A stretch of DNA of 64,000 nucleotides from Burhinus oedicnemus (GCA_008921705.1 VFFE01007215.1:4336896-4400895); one strand, 5' to 3'; shown: positions 12,435-26,638, numbered from the stretch's first letter. Notes: generated by a model not told the origin, from the sequence alone. A program made the numbers and translations.

Positions 12435-12560
12435 TTATATATATGTATATATCCGCATTTGTGTATATAAACATATACATATACATATACATGAGTAATT
12501 ATATGTAGGGAGAGTACATGTATGTATATATTCTATGTATTATATAGAGAGAGTACATAT
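12435..12560. repeat. AT-rich / (CATATA)n simple-sequence tract
   Basis: Runs of TATATA, three to four ACATAT units near 12470-12492, and two similar segments (GAGAGTACATGTATG and GAGAGTACATATG) spaced about 45 bp apart suggest slippage with local duplication. Confidence 0.75.
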
Positions 12561-15500
12561 GTCCTAGTTCATTTCAGTATGAAAATGTGAATAAGGATCA
12601 CCTAATGACATCTAACTTTTCTTCCAGGATTGATTCGAAGTACAATTTTTTGCATGAATTCATTGCTTAATCTTCTCCCTATCATTTACTTTTACATTTG
12701 GTTTTCCATTTAGCTCTGTCTCTGATTAATTTTCCTATAGATGCAGAGATGACAGGCTTTTTTTTTTTTTATGAACAGAATTTATTTGCCAGATTGGCTT
12801 TCTTCCACAAAGCCTAACAACTCCAATGCTCAGAGCTTGTTAGGACTGATTCTTTTCTAACTATATCCATGCATTCAGGGATATGATTAATTCTTCTAGA
12901 AAAAAATCTATGAAGTTGATAGCTTTAAAAAATGTATAACATGGATAAGTGTCACACAGCTGGCTATGAAAAGAGAAGGGTATTAATCACAACATTTAGA
13001 TTAGATTATAGATGCAGTTGAACTTTTTTGTCCCTTGCTGCAACCATTCTTTTTGGAACAGTTACTGCTCTGCTATTCTTACAGGGAGAAAAACACGTTT
13101 AATGTATACAGCTGAAAAGGCTTGGCCTTACTTTCAGGATCATCTCATGAATTTGATAAACATGGCTCATTGAAGAATATAGGCTCAAAGACAAGAATTA
13201 TCCATAGTTTAAGATTCAACAAAGCTCTAGAAGAATAAAAATCTGAAGCAAAAGACAGTAAACATGTTTGATGGAGGCAACTGTATTATCTTAAGATCTC
13301 AGACTGCCTTTATGAAGCACGGAATTTGTGACCCTTAAAAGCATCACTGTGAAGTTGGTGCTTAGAGTTTTGGCTCAAGCCTACCCCTCCTTACCTTAGC
13401 AGCCAAAGGTAACACTTCTGATGTCTTCAAAAGAAGTCAGAGCAATCACACATTTCTGCTTTTGGTTCTCCATTTCTAACAGCTATCAGTCCCTATGAAG
13501 AAGGGCAACGGGGTTTTCTTTTCCAACTGGCTGGATTGTTGTGAGTTCTTCCCAAAATAAGCACGTTTATATTGAATCTGAGAACAGGCTTTCATAACAT
13601 TCTTACTCAGTAGCAGGGAATTACGTCTTCAGCCAAGGTTGTTGGAGTATTTTTTTAGATGGTCTTTTATCTGAAAATACTGATTTGTTAAAATGGCCCT
13701 TGGCTTAAATGGTGTTTTCAAATCAAACAGAAGGAGAAAAAAAACAGCGTAAATATCTCATAACTAGAACACTTACTTGACATAACAAAGATGCAGCAAT
13801 GCAGAAGCTACTATAGCGCTTTAGACACCAAGCTATATGTCACCAGGCTGTACAGAAGCCATTGGTGTCACCCAATACGTACTTAATTATTCACACAAAG
13901 TGGAAAGGATCTTTCAGACTGAATGTGGGAAACGCAGCTGATCCAGAGCAGGGTGTGTGCCTAAATGGCAGATACCTGCTTCTCTCTCTTTTGGTTTCTG
14001 TCATGAAACTCTGAAAAGAGTAATTTCCTTAGGAAGCATAAAAATGACCATTGATAATACTCAGGAGAATTTTCTAAGACAGGAGAACCATTTAACTCCT
14101 AAGTCTCTTCCATGCCATCACAGGTGCAGGTAAAAAAACTTTTTGCCAAAGAAACTTTTTGCTGTGGAAATGTGCACCTGAGGTGGAGCAAACCAGTCAA
14201 TAAAATGGTTGAGGGGGATTTCAGTATCCCTCAGCAAAGGCAGGACATTTATGTCACTGCTATGAGCTTGTTCAGCTGTTCAATTTATTTTGTGTTGTTC
14301 AAAGAAAGAACCATAAGAAATGTTTGGGGAGCAATCACACGTCTTTGGGCTAACTGCAGGTGTTAAAGCTGCAGGCTTCTCCCGAAAGCCATCTTCAAAA
14401 TGATACCAGGTGAGTTCTGGTTGTAAACTTCTGTTTTATTAGCATGGGCTGAGTGATACCAGAAACCTGCAATCCCTTTTAACCAACTGTTTCTCTTTAG
14501 GTTTTATCGCATTTTTATGTTAAACAGTCTCAGAAAGACAACAGGTTGGCATAGGGAACGTCAGCTCGAAGTCCCTAACTCTCATTCCAGCCGCAAAATT
14601 GTAGTTTTCCAGTCTGAAGGATGCTTTTAGTTTGATAAAAGTTAGTTTTAGAGTGCCACATTTCATGCTTTACTTTCAAAATTTACACGTTAAACCAGGT
14701 CATGACCAGAAAAGGCAAATGAATAGACTTACAGACAACTTTTTATTCAATATATAGCTTGGTACTGGACCATTATTTCAACATAAATATAGCAAATCAC
14801 TTTTTCCCCACTTTAAGCAATGATTTTTCATGAATATTTTTGTCACATGATCTCTTTCTTACTGGTGAGCACATGTTATTTGCTCTCCACTAGCTTTTTT
14901 AATGGCCACCCAATGGGGTCATATATCACCCTATTTGTTATATCTGCATCTGGTCAAACAGTTCTTAAAAAAATAATTTATTGAAATAGTCTAACCTTTT
15001 TTCCAGTTCTACAAAATATCCATAAGAAGAATGTGACTTTTATTACTTCATTCCTTATTCATAATTGTTTGTCAGATCACTTATGTGAACAAATTATTGC
15101 CTGTGAATTCTTCTCAAAACTTCCAATCATTCCTCACCATCTGGAGGACAAGGCTGGCTTCAGTAGTCACACGGTCTTATTTATATCCTTTGATATGCAA
15201 TAACCATCCTCTTGGAGACCGAACTGGGGATGTCCAAGTTAAAAGCATAATTCATTTTAGCCTGAGTTAGCTCTCAGTAGAGCTGCAATGGGCTCAAATG
15301 CTCTCAGGAGCACACAGAGTAACAAGTACCTACTGAGGGAAAACTTCAATAAACTGTGTTTAAAGAAACTGCCTAACATTTACTTGGAAATGTTCTTAAA
15401 TATTTTTCTTTTTTTTTTTTCACTTCCCACACAAGAAAATATATGTTTTCCTACACATACACAGTCTCTGTGCTCAGTCAGTTCCTGAATGAACCAGCAA

Positions 15501-16529
15501 GATAACCGTCTGCTGATTGTCTGGAATGTTTCTGGTTTGTTTTATATGTCATATATACGTATGTAGATGTGTTTGTGCACTGGCATGTATTGACATGACA
15601 TGATAAGACTTGACCATGAATTCTTTGTATTTCTTGTTTGATCTATGCAGCAGCTGAGGCACTAAGTCTCTAGCCTGGCACACTCATAAAAATAAACACA
15701 GCTATATTATATATTTATAAATATATCTTTTGACACATCTCACACTGTGTTTATATGGAGAGATTACGTTAGCCTTCTCGCCAATGGTCTCCACTTAAAC
15801 TCACTGGTCTCTCTTTTGTAACACCATTATTTACGGATCATTTGTGATAAGCACTGACGTGAGGGGAGGAAGCAGCAGCTCCTTCAGGTCTCCTGCCCCG
15901 AAGATCTGTCCCACTGGGGATGCAGGGCCGCTTGCAGGCTGTGTCCTCACTCCATGCCTTTCCTTACCCAACCCTGTCCCTGTTAATCTCTTGCTGCTTT
16001 ATTGACTGTCCTGTCCATCATTTAGATGTATTATTAAGTACACGTACTTCTGGCACAACTTGCCAGAAGTAATGTCACTTTACCTTGTTCTCTGGGTTAG
16101 ACTATTTCCACCACCTAATTCTCTCAGTATTATTAATAGACAATAATTTCTTGGTATGTATCTTTTTCTATTAAACGCTTTCATTTGGAATTCACACCTG
16201 GAGGTTTTAATTTACTTTTCTAATGACTCATTAAAAAGTGAGTATCATGGTTTAGGAAATGATTTGGGAACATAATTTGGCATGTGAGCTACATCTAGTT
16301 ACTAATTATCATGTGTTAGTGCTTGAAGGGCCCGGCTGCTTTCTGAGCAACCCAAATCAGTAGAGACTTGCCACAGAAGATTTCCCTCCCTGTGTATACC
16401 CTAAGTTATGCAGGGTGTGAGCTGGAAGCCTGAAGGTCCCGCACAGTCAGTAAAAGCAAATGACCTCCAGGCATGGGACCGGGGCTGCAAAGTCAGGAAT
16501 CCTTTTGGAAGAAGACAAATCGCAGCAGC

Positions 16530-16611
16530 ATTTAGTAAATAGTAGCAAGTAGTATTTAGTAAATAGTAGATAGTATTCAGTAAATACTAAATAGTATATA
16601 GTAAAGAGTGG
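16530..16611. repeat. Degenerate ~21-bp tandem repeat
   Basis: About four imperfect copies of a unit of the form ATTTAGTAAATAGTAGATAGT, also seen as ATTCAGTAAATACTAAATAGT and ATATAGTAAAGAGTGG. Unit length drifts between about 16 and 24 bp. It is a small AT-rich minisatellite with no apparent function. Confidence 0.75.
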
Positions 16612-19600
16612 TACTTAAAAATGAAAACATTGAAAGTCTAAATGCTGCACATGTGAATGACAGAACAAAGCCTGGGTTAGAAAATCTGTGCTTTTGTACT
16701 CCTCTCTTAGGCTGCTACAGTCTTCATGGACTCTGGATTTGAAAAGAAGGGAATAGGCACTTTGGAAGTGAAGAGCTGGGGTGTGATGCCGCTTAAATTC
16801 AAGGGAAAATTTGGAGCACATCTCTCAGTGGTGTATCACAGGCAGGTGAGTTGGCAAGCACAGTCTGCAAGTCTCCGCACAGGGATCAGCCAGGGCTCCT
16901 GCTTTGAAACACCTGAGACCCCCTACCAGCATTTGGGTGTCTCTCTTTATTCTTTTCCACAAGTAGTGCATTTTTTCATATTTGTTACCCTATAAAACAA
17001 GTTCTTCTACCATTTGTATTTTGGGTGCATGCATGAATACTTAAGGAATATTAATTTCAAACCTAGATGATTCCCTGTGAAAATAAGCCTCCATCCTTCT
17101 GGTCATGCAGCCATGCAAAAGCATGAATGCCTTCCCTGGATCCAGCTAATCTCTTCATTCATGGTTTTGCGTGGGAAAGAACCATCAGTGTACACTTGGT
17201 ACACAGATACCAGCACTTTGTTAGTTTGGGAGAAGAACATTGTTTGAAATACCATTTCAAATTAACATATTTTGTTACTCAAGAACAAATAAAAAGATAC
17301 TACAGGCAGAGTTTAGTTGGGAAATAAGACATGTCAATGGGAAGGAGCAAGGCCTAAGAGGGGATAAGAAAGAGGAGCACAAGGCTGTACAGCATGCATG
17401 CTGTAGCAATGCGATAGATGGATTCTTGACCAGGGGCTTAACAACCAGTGGTCCAAATCCAATAAATCTTATCCACAGGGTAAGCAGAAAAATCTTCCTA
17501 GTGAGAAATAATTGATTCTGCCTCAGGGCAAAAGCAAAAAAAGAATTTCATCACACACACAGCTGCAACATAGGACTCTAGTGATTCGTCTGTCACAATC
17601 TAGCTGAAGACCTTGATGTATCTTCCAATGCCCTAACCTCTGTCCTAATGAATTAATAATTAAAAAACTTATAATGGGAATACTGAGTTAGTTATCAGGT
17701 TACCAGAAGGATTAGGAGGAGCCTCATTAATATCATCTTGGAAAGAGTCATAGACATTCACTATGCGTTCATCCCCTGTGTGGTCCTTCCCATCCTCTTT
17801 CAGAGGTTGCTGTTCCTGTATAATCAGGTCACACCAGCCCTCTTAAGCCAGTCCTGGGCAAAGTCAGCCAGGTTGGCCTGAACCCTGCTGGAAGGGATCT
17901 CTGGGTCACTGCATCTGAGTTACTGCTGTCACCCGACAGCAGGCATGGCTCAGCCTGACGTCAGTGACCAGAAAATGAGGGGTAATATTTAACTACAGAG
18001 AGCTGGGCATTTTAAACCACAGAACAAGCTCTCCCTACCTCCAGGAATGCTAATCTTTTTCCCAATTAGGGAAAGAATATTGCACTTTGGAAGAGTATCA
18101 AGCTTGTAATAACAAGTGTAACTCAAGTATCATTCTGCAGAATTTATGCTTTTTTGGAATGGAGACAGTTTCCGGTTGATCATCTGGTAGCAAGAGAGCC
18201 CAATCTAACTTTCTCATTTGTTCATTACATACAGAAGTGGTTAATTCATTTAACTGCGCTCTGAAAATAGTGAGGCTCCCTTTGCTTTCATTTTCATAGG
18301 TAACCTCTTCTGTACTGGAATCATTTTAATATTGTTTCCTACTTCTGCAGTTAGTTTAACATACATTTTTTAATGAAAATCATCAAGTTAATATAGATGT
18401 ATTCACTGTTCCTGTATGTTCACCACAGCTCTCTGCTCTATGTAAAGCTCAAGGAGTGCCTTAGTACCAGTGTGGGACAAGGGCAATGGTCAGCCTTTAG
18501 GGGCCATCTAATGTCACAGATTTGTCTCTTTTACTTCTAGCAAGTCCTTTCAGCCAGGTAAGCCCTACCTCCACATCTCTCTCTAATTCCTCAAATACCA
18601 GAAACTGAGGCAATTAAGTGTTACTAAAGTGTGTCTACTGAAAACTTCTGGAGGTTATAGGATAATTTGCATGTTTATTTCATTTTGCATGTTGATTTCC
18701 TTTTCATAAGAAAACTCACAAACACACTGCAGTCAGATTTTCCCTGTATCCCTCCTTTGAAAAAAAATCCCATACATACTACACAAGAAACTAATTCTGC
18801 CAAAAATATGTGTTTCTCAGGGAAGAGAAAAATTAAAGCAAATACTTCTATGTAAAATAACTCAGGGTTTTTTTGGTTTGTTTGTTTTTTTTTTTTAATC
18901 AAGTCCTGGCTTTTGTTTTTCATAGCTTCAAACAGGGGAGTTATTTTCAGTGGGAGATTTTTAACATTTTATTTGTCAGCTCTGTAGTTGACACACAGTT
19001 TATGTATTGCTGGATGCAAGAATTAGGATAACAACTGCCAGACAAGTACTAGAACAGTGGCTTAGGCATAAGGTTAACCTTCTATGGAAATCCATAAGTT
19101 TTAACCTTTACAGTGGCATTTCTGTTTTTTTTTTTTTTTTAAATATAATTCTCTGTTTTGTTTCATCTTCTAGTGGGGCATGAGAAAAGCTCTGGTAAAC
19201 AATTAAATCAATACATTGAACTAGAATTACATAAAATACTAACTGTGTATTTTTAAGACAACCAGAAATTACATAAACAAAACTAACAAGGTGTACCACG
19301 TGGAACAAGCCAGTCAAGAGTATTTCCTTACTAGCTTTTATAGAACATTTCTGTAGTGTTAAAAATCCTTTCTCGTTCTGGAGAGGTCAGCTAGATTAAG
19401 TAAAGTTGGATGACATAAATTCTTTTCAAGCTTGAAGGCTGAATTGATTATAGTGTATCAGTTTGCAAGAGATAATAGACCTGATAATTGAATGAATTTC
19501 ATTTCTTCTTTAAAAAATAGATAGCTAGATAGATATGGGAGGGAAGATACGCAATTCTGCCATGATTCAGTCCTCCAGTTAGAAAAAGTTGCTTGGGTTT

Positions 19601-21132
19601 CACTGAAATGGCTCCATTTTACAGTCAAACGTCAGATCTACTGTGTAGTTTCTTATATCACATATGATGTAAAAAAGTATATAGTCAGGTTGTGGAGTAG
19701 GTTTGTTTGCTGTTTATTTTACGTTTAATTTTATTTGATATAAATACATATTTAGAAATATGTACTGTTAAATATATTCCTGTCATTTTGAACATGGTGT
19801 TCCTCTTAACCTTTCAAACTCATAAAAGCTTCAAAGAATATATTTGGAAATGTACATATACAAAATCAGTTCTTTTCCAACTAATTCATTATCAGTTCTT
19901 ATTCTTTAAAGATACTAAGAAGAAAATAATAAATTGCAGTCCACCTCTGCAATTTTATCAAAACCACTATTTCATGGACTGAATTTGTTAAAAGTTGTCT
20001 AGAATAAATGAATTTGGCCATACAAAACATATCTGACAAAAGCACCACTAGAAAGTTTATATTAAGTTTCAGTCTGAAGGAAATTTAAATGACTGAGCTA
20101 TAAACGTCTACATAAGATGGTTTGGAGAAAATGCTGACACTTCCCTATCTCTAGTGATGCTGCCAGGTGCTGTTATAATTAGTTCTTTGGAAGCAAAAAC
20201 CTGTTCATTTCTGCAAGCAGAGTAAAACCTTGTCTGCAGACCAGGTCTGTTAATTTGAGACTGAGCATTATTTCAGCACTTGGTCTACTTAAGAAGAATA
20301 AAGAGCTTTTGGTAGAGGTCTTTGGTGCTGAATAAACATCCTCAGGTCTAGAATTTGGATTCCTTAGTCAGCAGAAACTGGCAGGGGTTAGAAAGATCTG
20401 AGCATTTTCAGCTCATTTACGATGTAATTTATTAAATAAACCTATAGACAGACAATTCAACCAACTAACTGCTGAGAAAAAACGGTTTCTCATTCAGCAA
20501 TTCACCTGACAACGTATTAGAGTCAGTAAGAAAATCACTCCTTTTTCTTTTTAAAAGTTAGAGAGAAATGTATGTAGCAGAAAAAAAGCCCAACACTGGA
20601 AAAGGTAACATTAAAAAAACCTGGAAGAGCACAAGGTATATCTCAATCCAGTGATCCAGTATTATTTTTTAAGAAGATGCAATTCAGTCTAATACAAAAA
20701 TGTCAGCATACAGGTTTTCCATCACAGTAAGAAATGGGTTGTTAGTATTCTTATCCCAGTGTCTGCTAGTGTTACTCTCTTTTGCAAGCTGAACCTTAAT
20801 TTATCTGTTAATGAAACACGTATGCAAATATTTCTGACACCTCAGGGTGTATTAAGAGGCTGAATTAGTGCTATTCATCACTATCCACAAATTGCAGTAT
20901 AAATTCTCTTTTTTAGACTTACTAAGAAATAAAAAGATCCAAATGTAACTGTGGTGTGAATGAAGAAGGACAGTAGGTCTGGTAGAGTTAAATTTTTCTA
21001 AAAAAATAATAATATTACAAGGTAGTTTTGTACTCGGGGCAAAAATTTCCATGTCTCTTACAGCAGAGACACTGTGCTTAAATTAGCATTAAGCTGCCAC
21101 TGTGTCCCACAGAAAATCATGGGAAAACTCAC

Positions 21133-21185
21133 CTTATAAATAATCCACAGTGGAGAAATTAGATGTATAATTATAGAGATAGACA
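21133..21185 (-). other. Candidate 53-nt coding exon (minus strand)
   Basis: Read on the minus strand, a branch-point-like CTAAC/TTAAC and a near-ideal acceptor (AACTTTTTTTTCTCCCAG) end at 21186. After 53 nt comes a near-ideal donor, TATAAG followed by GTGAGTTTT. Only one of the three frames is open, entered in phase 1 and leaving in phase 0. It encodes SISIIIHLISPLWIIYK, which looks like part of a membrane helix. A possible 27-nt companion at 21560-21586 lies upstream and joins in phase. The gene is not identified. The splice motifs are seen directly; calling it an exon is inference. Confidence 0.35.
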
Positions 21186-21186
21186 C

Positions 21187-24100
21187 TGGGAGAAAAAAAA
21201 GTTAAATTTGGTGGTTAGACAATAGCTGCAGCTATGAAACTCTGCATCTCATTTTAATGGTTGTACCTTTTCCTCCACAAATGACATTAACTCCGTGTCA
21301 TTGGTGTCTCACTAAAAGTGGTTTCCTCTAAACTACAAGTAACAGACAGTCTCAAGGACCTTTCATGTCCAACAGTAGTAAATTCTAAACAAAGTTGTAA
21401 TGTCAGATGGGGCAGAGTAGTTCTGTTGGCTTTTGCATGATCCAAATCAGGCTACTTTGAGGCTGCTGTGCTAGTTTAGAGCTTAATTTCCTGAAGCAGT
21501 AAATGCTGAAGACATCTCAGCTGTGAAATCGTGGTCATAGTTACCCTCAGGTATCTCACCAGTCCCTTCAGAGCAGTTGGTACCTTCTGAGAACCAGTTG
21601 GGAAAGCAGCTATGAACATCTACGTCAAAAATTTATTGCAGACACCACCGAATAAGGGCTGTTGCTCACTGTGAGTGGTCTGATAGCAACAAATAGAAAT
21701 TTACATTTGGCATCCATTGCCCTTAGTGCTAATCTGGAACAGAAGGTACAACACAAACTGGGAAGCTGGCAGTGATAAATTTATAACCTTAACAGAGAGA
21801 GAAATGTGAAGATGAAGCTAATAGTTACCCAGCTCTCACAGTCCAGAGGCAGTCATTCTGATGCTGAAATAACATCTTTCTACCTTTATACACATGAAAT
21901 ATTTAAAATTCAACAAAGCAACAGATTTATCAGTGGAGGGAGGGGAAACCATGACCCACAGGCTGTCTCTGATCATGGGACTGTCATGCTGCGGAGTCCC
22001 ATCTCCCCTTCCAAAATGCTCACGCAACCATTTACCCTATTCACTCTTTCTTTGTTGGTTCCCCTGATTGCAGGCTGTAAATCAGTCCTGCCTTCCCGTT
22101 TAATCTGAAGGCAACTATCTACAGCTGCGTTCAAAGACCAAAAACCCTTCCTATGTCCCTCAGCTGTAGGACTTCACAAATCATACCCAAGTAACAAAAG
22201 CATCAGCTCTCACAGTATTTTCTAGAAGGGCTAAAAACCAGTAAGGATCTAGATAGGCTGCCTAGTGTTCTGGATTTTTGCAGTAGAAAGAGTATCTGTT
22301 ATTTTTGAAAGGTATTTTTGCACAATTATTTTATGGATTCCTGTTTTTGAGTTCAGTATTGCTATTTCATGAATTAGTCCTTTTGTAGTTTCTAGTTTTT
22401 GCAGGATAATGTTGAAAAAAATATGAGACGTATTAAGTTCTAAGGAAAGTCTGGGATTTCTTGTCCTTGTTGAGTTCTTTCTATTTTTAATTGTGAACCA
22501 GAAAGGTTTTCTGGTGCAACTGTGTACCCTGGGGTCTAGCCTAGATCCAACCTGTCAGGTAAGTGAATTGCAGGGAGGGTAGCACAGAACACCTTTATGC
22601 TTATTTTAGGATTTCCTGGCTGTCTCATAAGGTCAGCTCTGTAATAGTAATTCCCAGTCTGCCTCCCTGGTGCTGCTTCCTTCACTACTTCTGTGACTTT
22701 GTCCCAGCCCTCCAAGGATCAGTTATTAGAAGTAAATTTGCATTGCAAAGCTGTAAATTTGCAGAGTAGAGTGTGTGTAGGAAGAACTTCCTGTGTGACT
22801 TCCGTCCTCACTAGTACCATCTGGGCTCTGAGGAAGGGGGAGGGCTCTCGTGGCTGTGTTTTACTCAACTTTGAAGGTGAAATTGAGGTGTGAACTTGGG
22901 AGGCAGGGGGAGTGATATAATCTTCAAAGGTGACCATCACCAAACAACAAAACTGGTACCATTCCAGTGTCCACTCCTTTCTGTGGAATAACATAGTCTG
23001 TTTCATGGTTGTTCATACAAATGAAATCCATACCTGTTTAAGTTGAATCTGTTAATATTTGCTGTGACTTTTTTCCTACTCTTGTCCGCATATAAATCAC
23101 GCGGGTGATGCTGCTGACAGATCCTGTGGCTAAATTTAATAATGAAAGCATGTGTTTTCTTAAACTAATTATCTCTGCCACCTTTGAAATTCAGATTAAA
23201 TTTCTGCTTCCGAAGAAAAATACGTTTTAAATACACATTTTTGGGATTTGTGTGTATTTTCTCAGTTCTGTCTGGTTTTTGCACATAGCTACATAAGGGT
23301 AGCTTCTAAGGAAGTATCTTTTTGTGAGGCAAAAGTGAGGGTCACAGTGATTATAGCTAGTCAAATAAAAGGACTGTAACTTCAGATGTATGTTATATGC
23401 AAATGCGCTGGGAGGCAATGAGGGGAATCTTGTAAACAAAGCTGCCCATATTGTGCATCCTGAACACTTTAAGGAGGAAGTTGCTTATTTTTTTCCGTCT
23501 CTTTGTCTGACAACACTCACAAGGGTTCATGATTTATCACTGATAAAGCTCCTGCAACTCTTTCTTTTTATTTTTGTGAAAATACAGAATAAAAGCACAT
23601 CCAAGACAGCAGTTCACAGAATAGATGAGCTCCCAGGGGGCTTAGTTTCTTAGGGTTGGCAGATGATAAAGGAAGAAGCTTGTTTTGATGAAAGAATTTG
23701 AGGAATCTGAATGAATAATGATGACTAGTATGTATAGAAAAATGAATATTTTTTCTGTTTTTTGACCGTGGATGAATATGTTAAAGCTTATCATCAAGAT
23801 AAGTAGTTAGAAACTTTATTAATGATTAAAGTGAGAGGAGACTGTGGGAGGCAGAAGAGGAAGAAAAAGGGAATTCATGCAGTGCTGTGGGTGGCTTTTT
23901 TCTTTTTGAGAGCTTCATAAAACATAAAGGTGATAAATACAGGGTAAGGACAGAGTAGTTGAAAGATTCTGGCAGAAGGAAGAAAACATGGTTTGGCATT
24001 TACAGAACATCTGCAAAGCTAGGCTGGAGAGTAGGAGTATACAGCGCATCTGAATGGCAAGAGCGGCAATCTATCTTAATTTGAGCCTACAGCCGCGTAA

Positions 24101-26221
24101 AATAGTACCAAGAATTAGGCTCTGAATATTGGAATAAATGGAGCCATAACTGAAAGAAAACAGATCTGAAGAAACAGAAGGTGAAGGCAGCTCAGGATGG
24201 GAGCTATAAAGTAATAAGAAAGGATAGCGGAGGCAGATAATAGACAAGTTGGAAATGGAGAAATAAAAACGAGAAGTCTTATCAAACACAACCTTCTGTC
24301 ATTGATTTCTTTCACAGGGTGACTCAGAAAGGGCCAAGTCTTTTCCTCCTTTACACCACTTGGCATTAGTAGAACTCCACTAAGCAACTTGCTTCTTCAC
24401 CAGTACCACGATGGAGAGGATCAAGCCTGACATAACTAATCTATTTGATTTTCATACCTCTTATTTTCCCAGTAGATGATCTTTGTGGGCCTGAACAAAA
24501 CCAAGAGAAAAGTAAAAATTATTGATGTCAGGATTGTGTTGAAAGAAATAGGAAACAGTGGTTTTGAGCAATTTCTACGTTTAGTACTGTAGAAGTCAGC
24601 ACTGCCTTATTGTGATGCTAGCCTTTTTAATGTTAATTGTGTGATTTGACCAGTTTACTGTGAATTTTTTTCTTTTTTTCAGTGTTCAAGCTTTCCTGTG
24701 CACTGCTCACCATGTTCTCCTCTTTCTTGCTTAATGAAACTACCAGCTTGTATTGGTGGTTAAACAGAGTATCAGAAGCTAGATATCATCTTTAACCTTA
24801 TTTTCTGTTCCTAAGTGTAATTTTAACAATTAACCTTTTTGTGCAATGAAAAGAATGTAATGCAGCAGAAGTGACATTAAGAGGAAAAACTGTACTGTTA
24901 TTAAAACTATCAGTATAAATTAGTATCTTCACAGATAACTGCTTTTGTCTTTTGAGCCTCCTCCCGTTAAAGAGCAAACCCTCACCTCCCCCATATGCTA
25001 GAAATCTTTTCATTAACTCTTTTGGGGAGTATGGTAAGAATGTTGGAGCTTTTACTTGCTTTAGCAAGGTGGTGCAGGGGATTACCTACCGAGTACTAGT
25101 GTCTTGTCTGAATGGGGTTAAGCTAAAGCATATGCTGGTGTGAAAACCACAAACAGTACTTTTGTAATGATCTTTTATGTATGTGTTCAAAACAAAACCA
25201 TCAAGTCCTGCTATGCTAAGGTCAGAGTCTAGTTCTGCAGTGAGTGAATATTAAAAAAAAATAATAATATTTGTTTTTTAGCTCTAAAATATTGTATTGA
25301 ACCACTGTTTGCAGAGATGAAGGAAGCAAGTTACACAAGCGAAGTATATACTTGTACGAAACATGTCAAATACTAAGCAGCTAATGATTCTCCCTATAGG
25401 CTCCCACTAAACACTGGAGGGCAGTGTACTTGAACATACAGCCTAGGCAAATAAGCACCCTGGGCATGGCTTCACTGTGCTTTTGCTGCGAGTGCAAGTG
25501 ATCAAAATCACACTGACAAGGTTTTTTTACAAAGAAAGGTGCTTGGATTTCTAAACTGTTGATCAGGATAAGGGGTTGGGGGAGAGAAAGAAGGGGCCTG
25601 TGCCTTGGGAGGAGCCTTTGGAAGAAATGGGGGTAGGAGGGGCAAATCCCAATTCTGTTGTTTGCTTTGGCCTCTAAATAAATTGCAAGAGTGGTTTCTG
25701 AACCAAAGCTCTGTGTGAGCCACTGCTGGCTTAAATCACCTTCTTCAGATAAGGGGTTGCTTCAGCCTGTCCTGTTCTAGCCCGTCTCCTGCTTTAGCAA
25801 ACATTTCTTTGGTCCCCTGCTTGGAGGGGGCTTGCTGAGGCAATCTCCTGATGGACTTGCTTCAGTGCTAGGACATGCTTGTAGCAATTACCAGTGGTAC
25901 AAGTTGCTCAAAGGAACTGAGAGACATGGCAAGCAAACAGTGTATAAAGCTATTCTGAGAATAACCCCTGAAGATGAGGGATGATGGGAACTTTTACACT
26001 TAGAATTATGTGTTATCTCAGCTGTTCTCCAGGGGCTGGGACCCAGTGCCATGATATTGTGGAACACCGCCTCAGGAGTTAACCCTTTCATCAGCCTGAC
26101 AAAACCCGATTTGTACATAGAAGGCCATTGAGGAAGGCTTGCTAGATGCACCTGGGACTGAAATCTTAAACCTGGTAACAAAATGCATGTTACTCAAGGA
26201 CTTGTTAGATGAGTTTAGCAA
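21187..26221. other. Non-coding DNA, weak exon-like motifs only
   Basis: No repeat family recognised. On the minus strand 21560-21586 is bounded by an acceptor (CCCAACTGGTTCTCAG) and a CTG GTGAGA donor. On the + strand a very strong acceptor (TTTTTTTCTTTTTTTCAG) ends near 24680 but has no good donor within reach. ORFs here are short and unremarkable. Confidence 0.5.
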
Positions 26222-26412
26222 TCCCACTGGATTTGAGGCCAGGAGAGACCATTAATATCAGCTACTCAGACTTTCTGCTTTATATATGCCATAGCAATAT
26301 CACCTAGCAATTCCTATGTGAGGCTCATCACTTCTAATTAAACTAGAATACAATCTTTAGATGGTTAAATGAATTCAAAACTTAATGTGATGAATAATCC
26401 AGATCATCACTT
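26222..26412 (-). mobile_element. Ancient CR1-type 3' fragment E
   Basis: The + strand text GGATTTGAGGCCAGGAGAGA..CATTAATATC, then CCATAGCAATATCACCTAGC and AATTCC, then CTTCTAATTAAACTAGA, resembles the old amniote CR1 tail common in reptile genomes. There the matching order is TTTTAAGGCCAGAAGGGACCA, then CCATAGAA..TTCACCCAG, then TAATTCC. The fragment lies in reverse orientation, 3' end at the left, and is strongly diverged with the terminal octamers lost. I recognised it by order of landmarks from memory of the family, not by an alignment. Confidence 0.7.
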
Positions 26413-26638
26413 ATTAAATTTAATAGGGAAGATAATTTACCTGTGTAACAAATGCAGGATACGTTTGTTTAAATTTGATATATGATGCTTCAGCCTTCAT
26501 AAGGAGAAACCGTCTGAAGTAGTGGTAGAGCAGCTCATTTGCCTGAACGGTTCTAGCCTGGCATCTCATCTGCTCCTGCAGATTTAAGTATTTACTGTGC
26601 TGTGCATCGGCTGTTTTTAGTTCAGTGCCTATGTGTTA

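Larger units (their letters stand above)
11679..21132. other. Non-coding DNA with simple repeats only
   Basis: No gene or dispersed repeat recognised. Isolated splice-like motifs occur. One is a CCAG GTGAGT donor at about 14407 (+) with a poor upstream acceptor. Another is a CCAG GTAAGC donor at about 18560 (+), only 17 nt after the nearest acceptor. A third is a pair of GTAAG donors near 11990-12010 (-). None pairs convincingly with a partner. Homopolymer T runs lie near 18880 and 19125. Confidence 0.5.

Noticed and set aside
14360..14412. CCAG GTGAGT donor on the + strand
   Set aside because: The only upstream acceptors have poor pyrimidine tracts, and the 50-nt block shows no recognisable product.
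24660..24795. Very strong + strand acceptor with an open, hydrophobic 36-codon frame
   Set aside because: No usable donor and no polyadenylation signal near the TAA; not supported as an internal or terminal exon.
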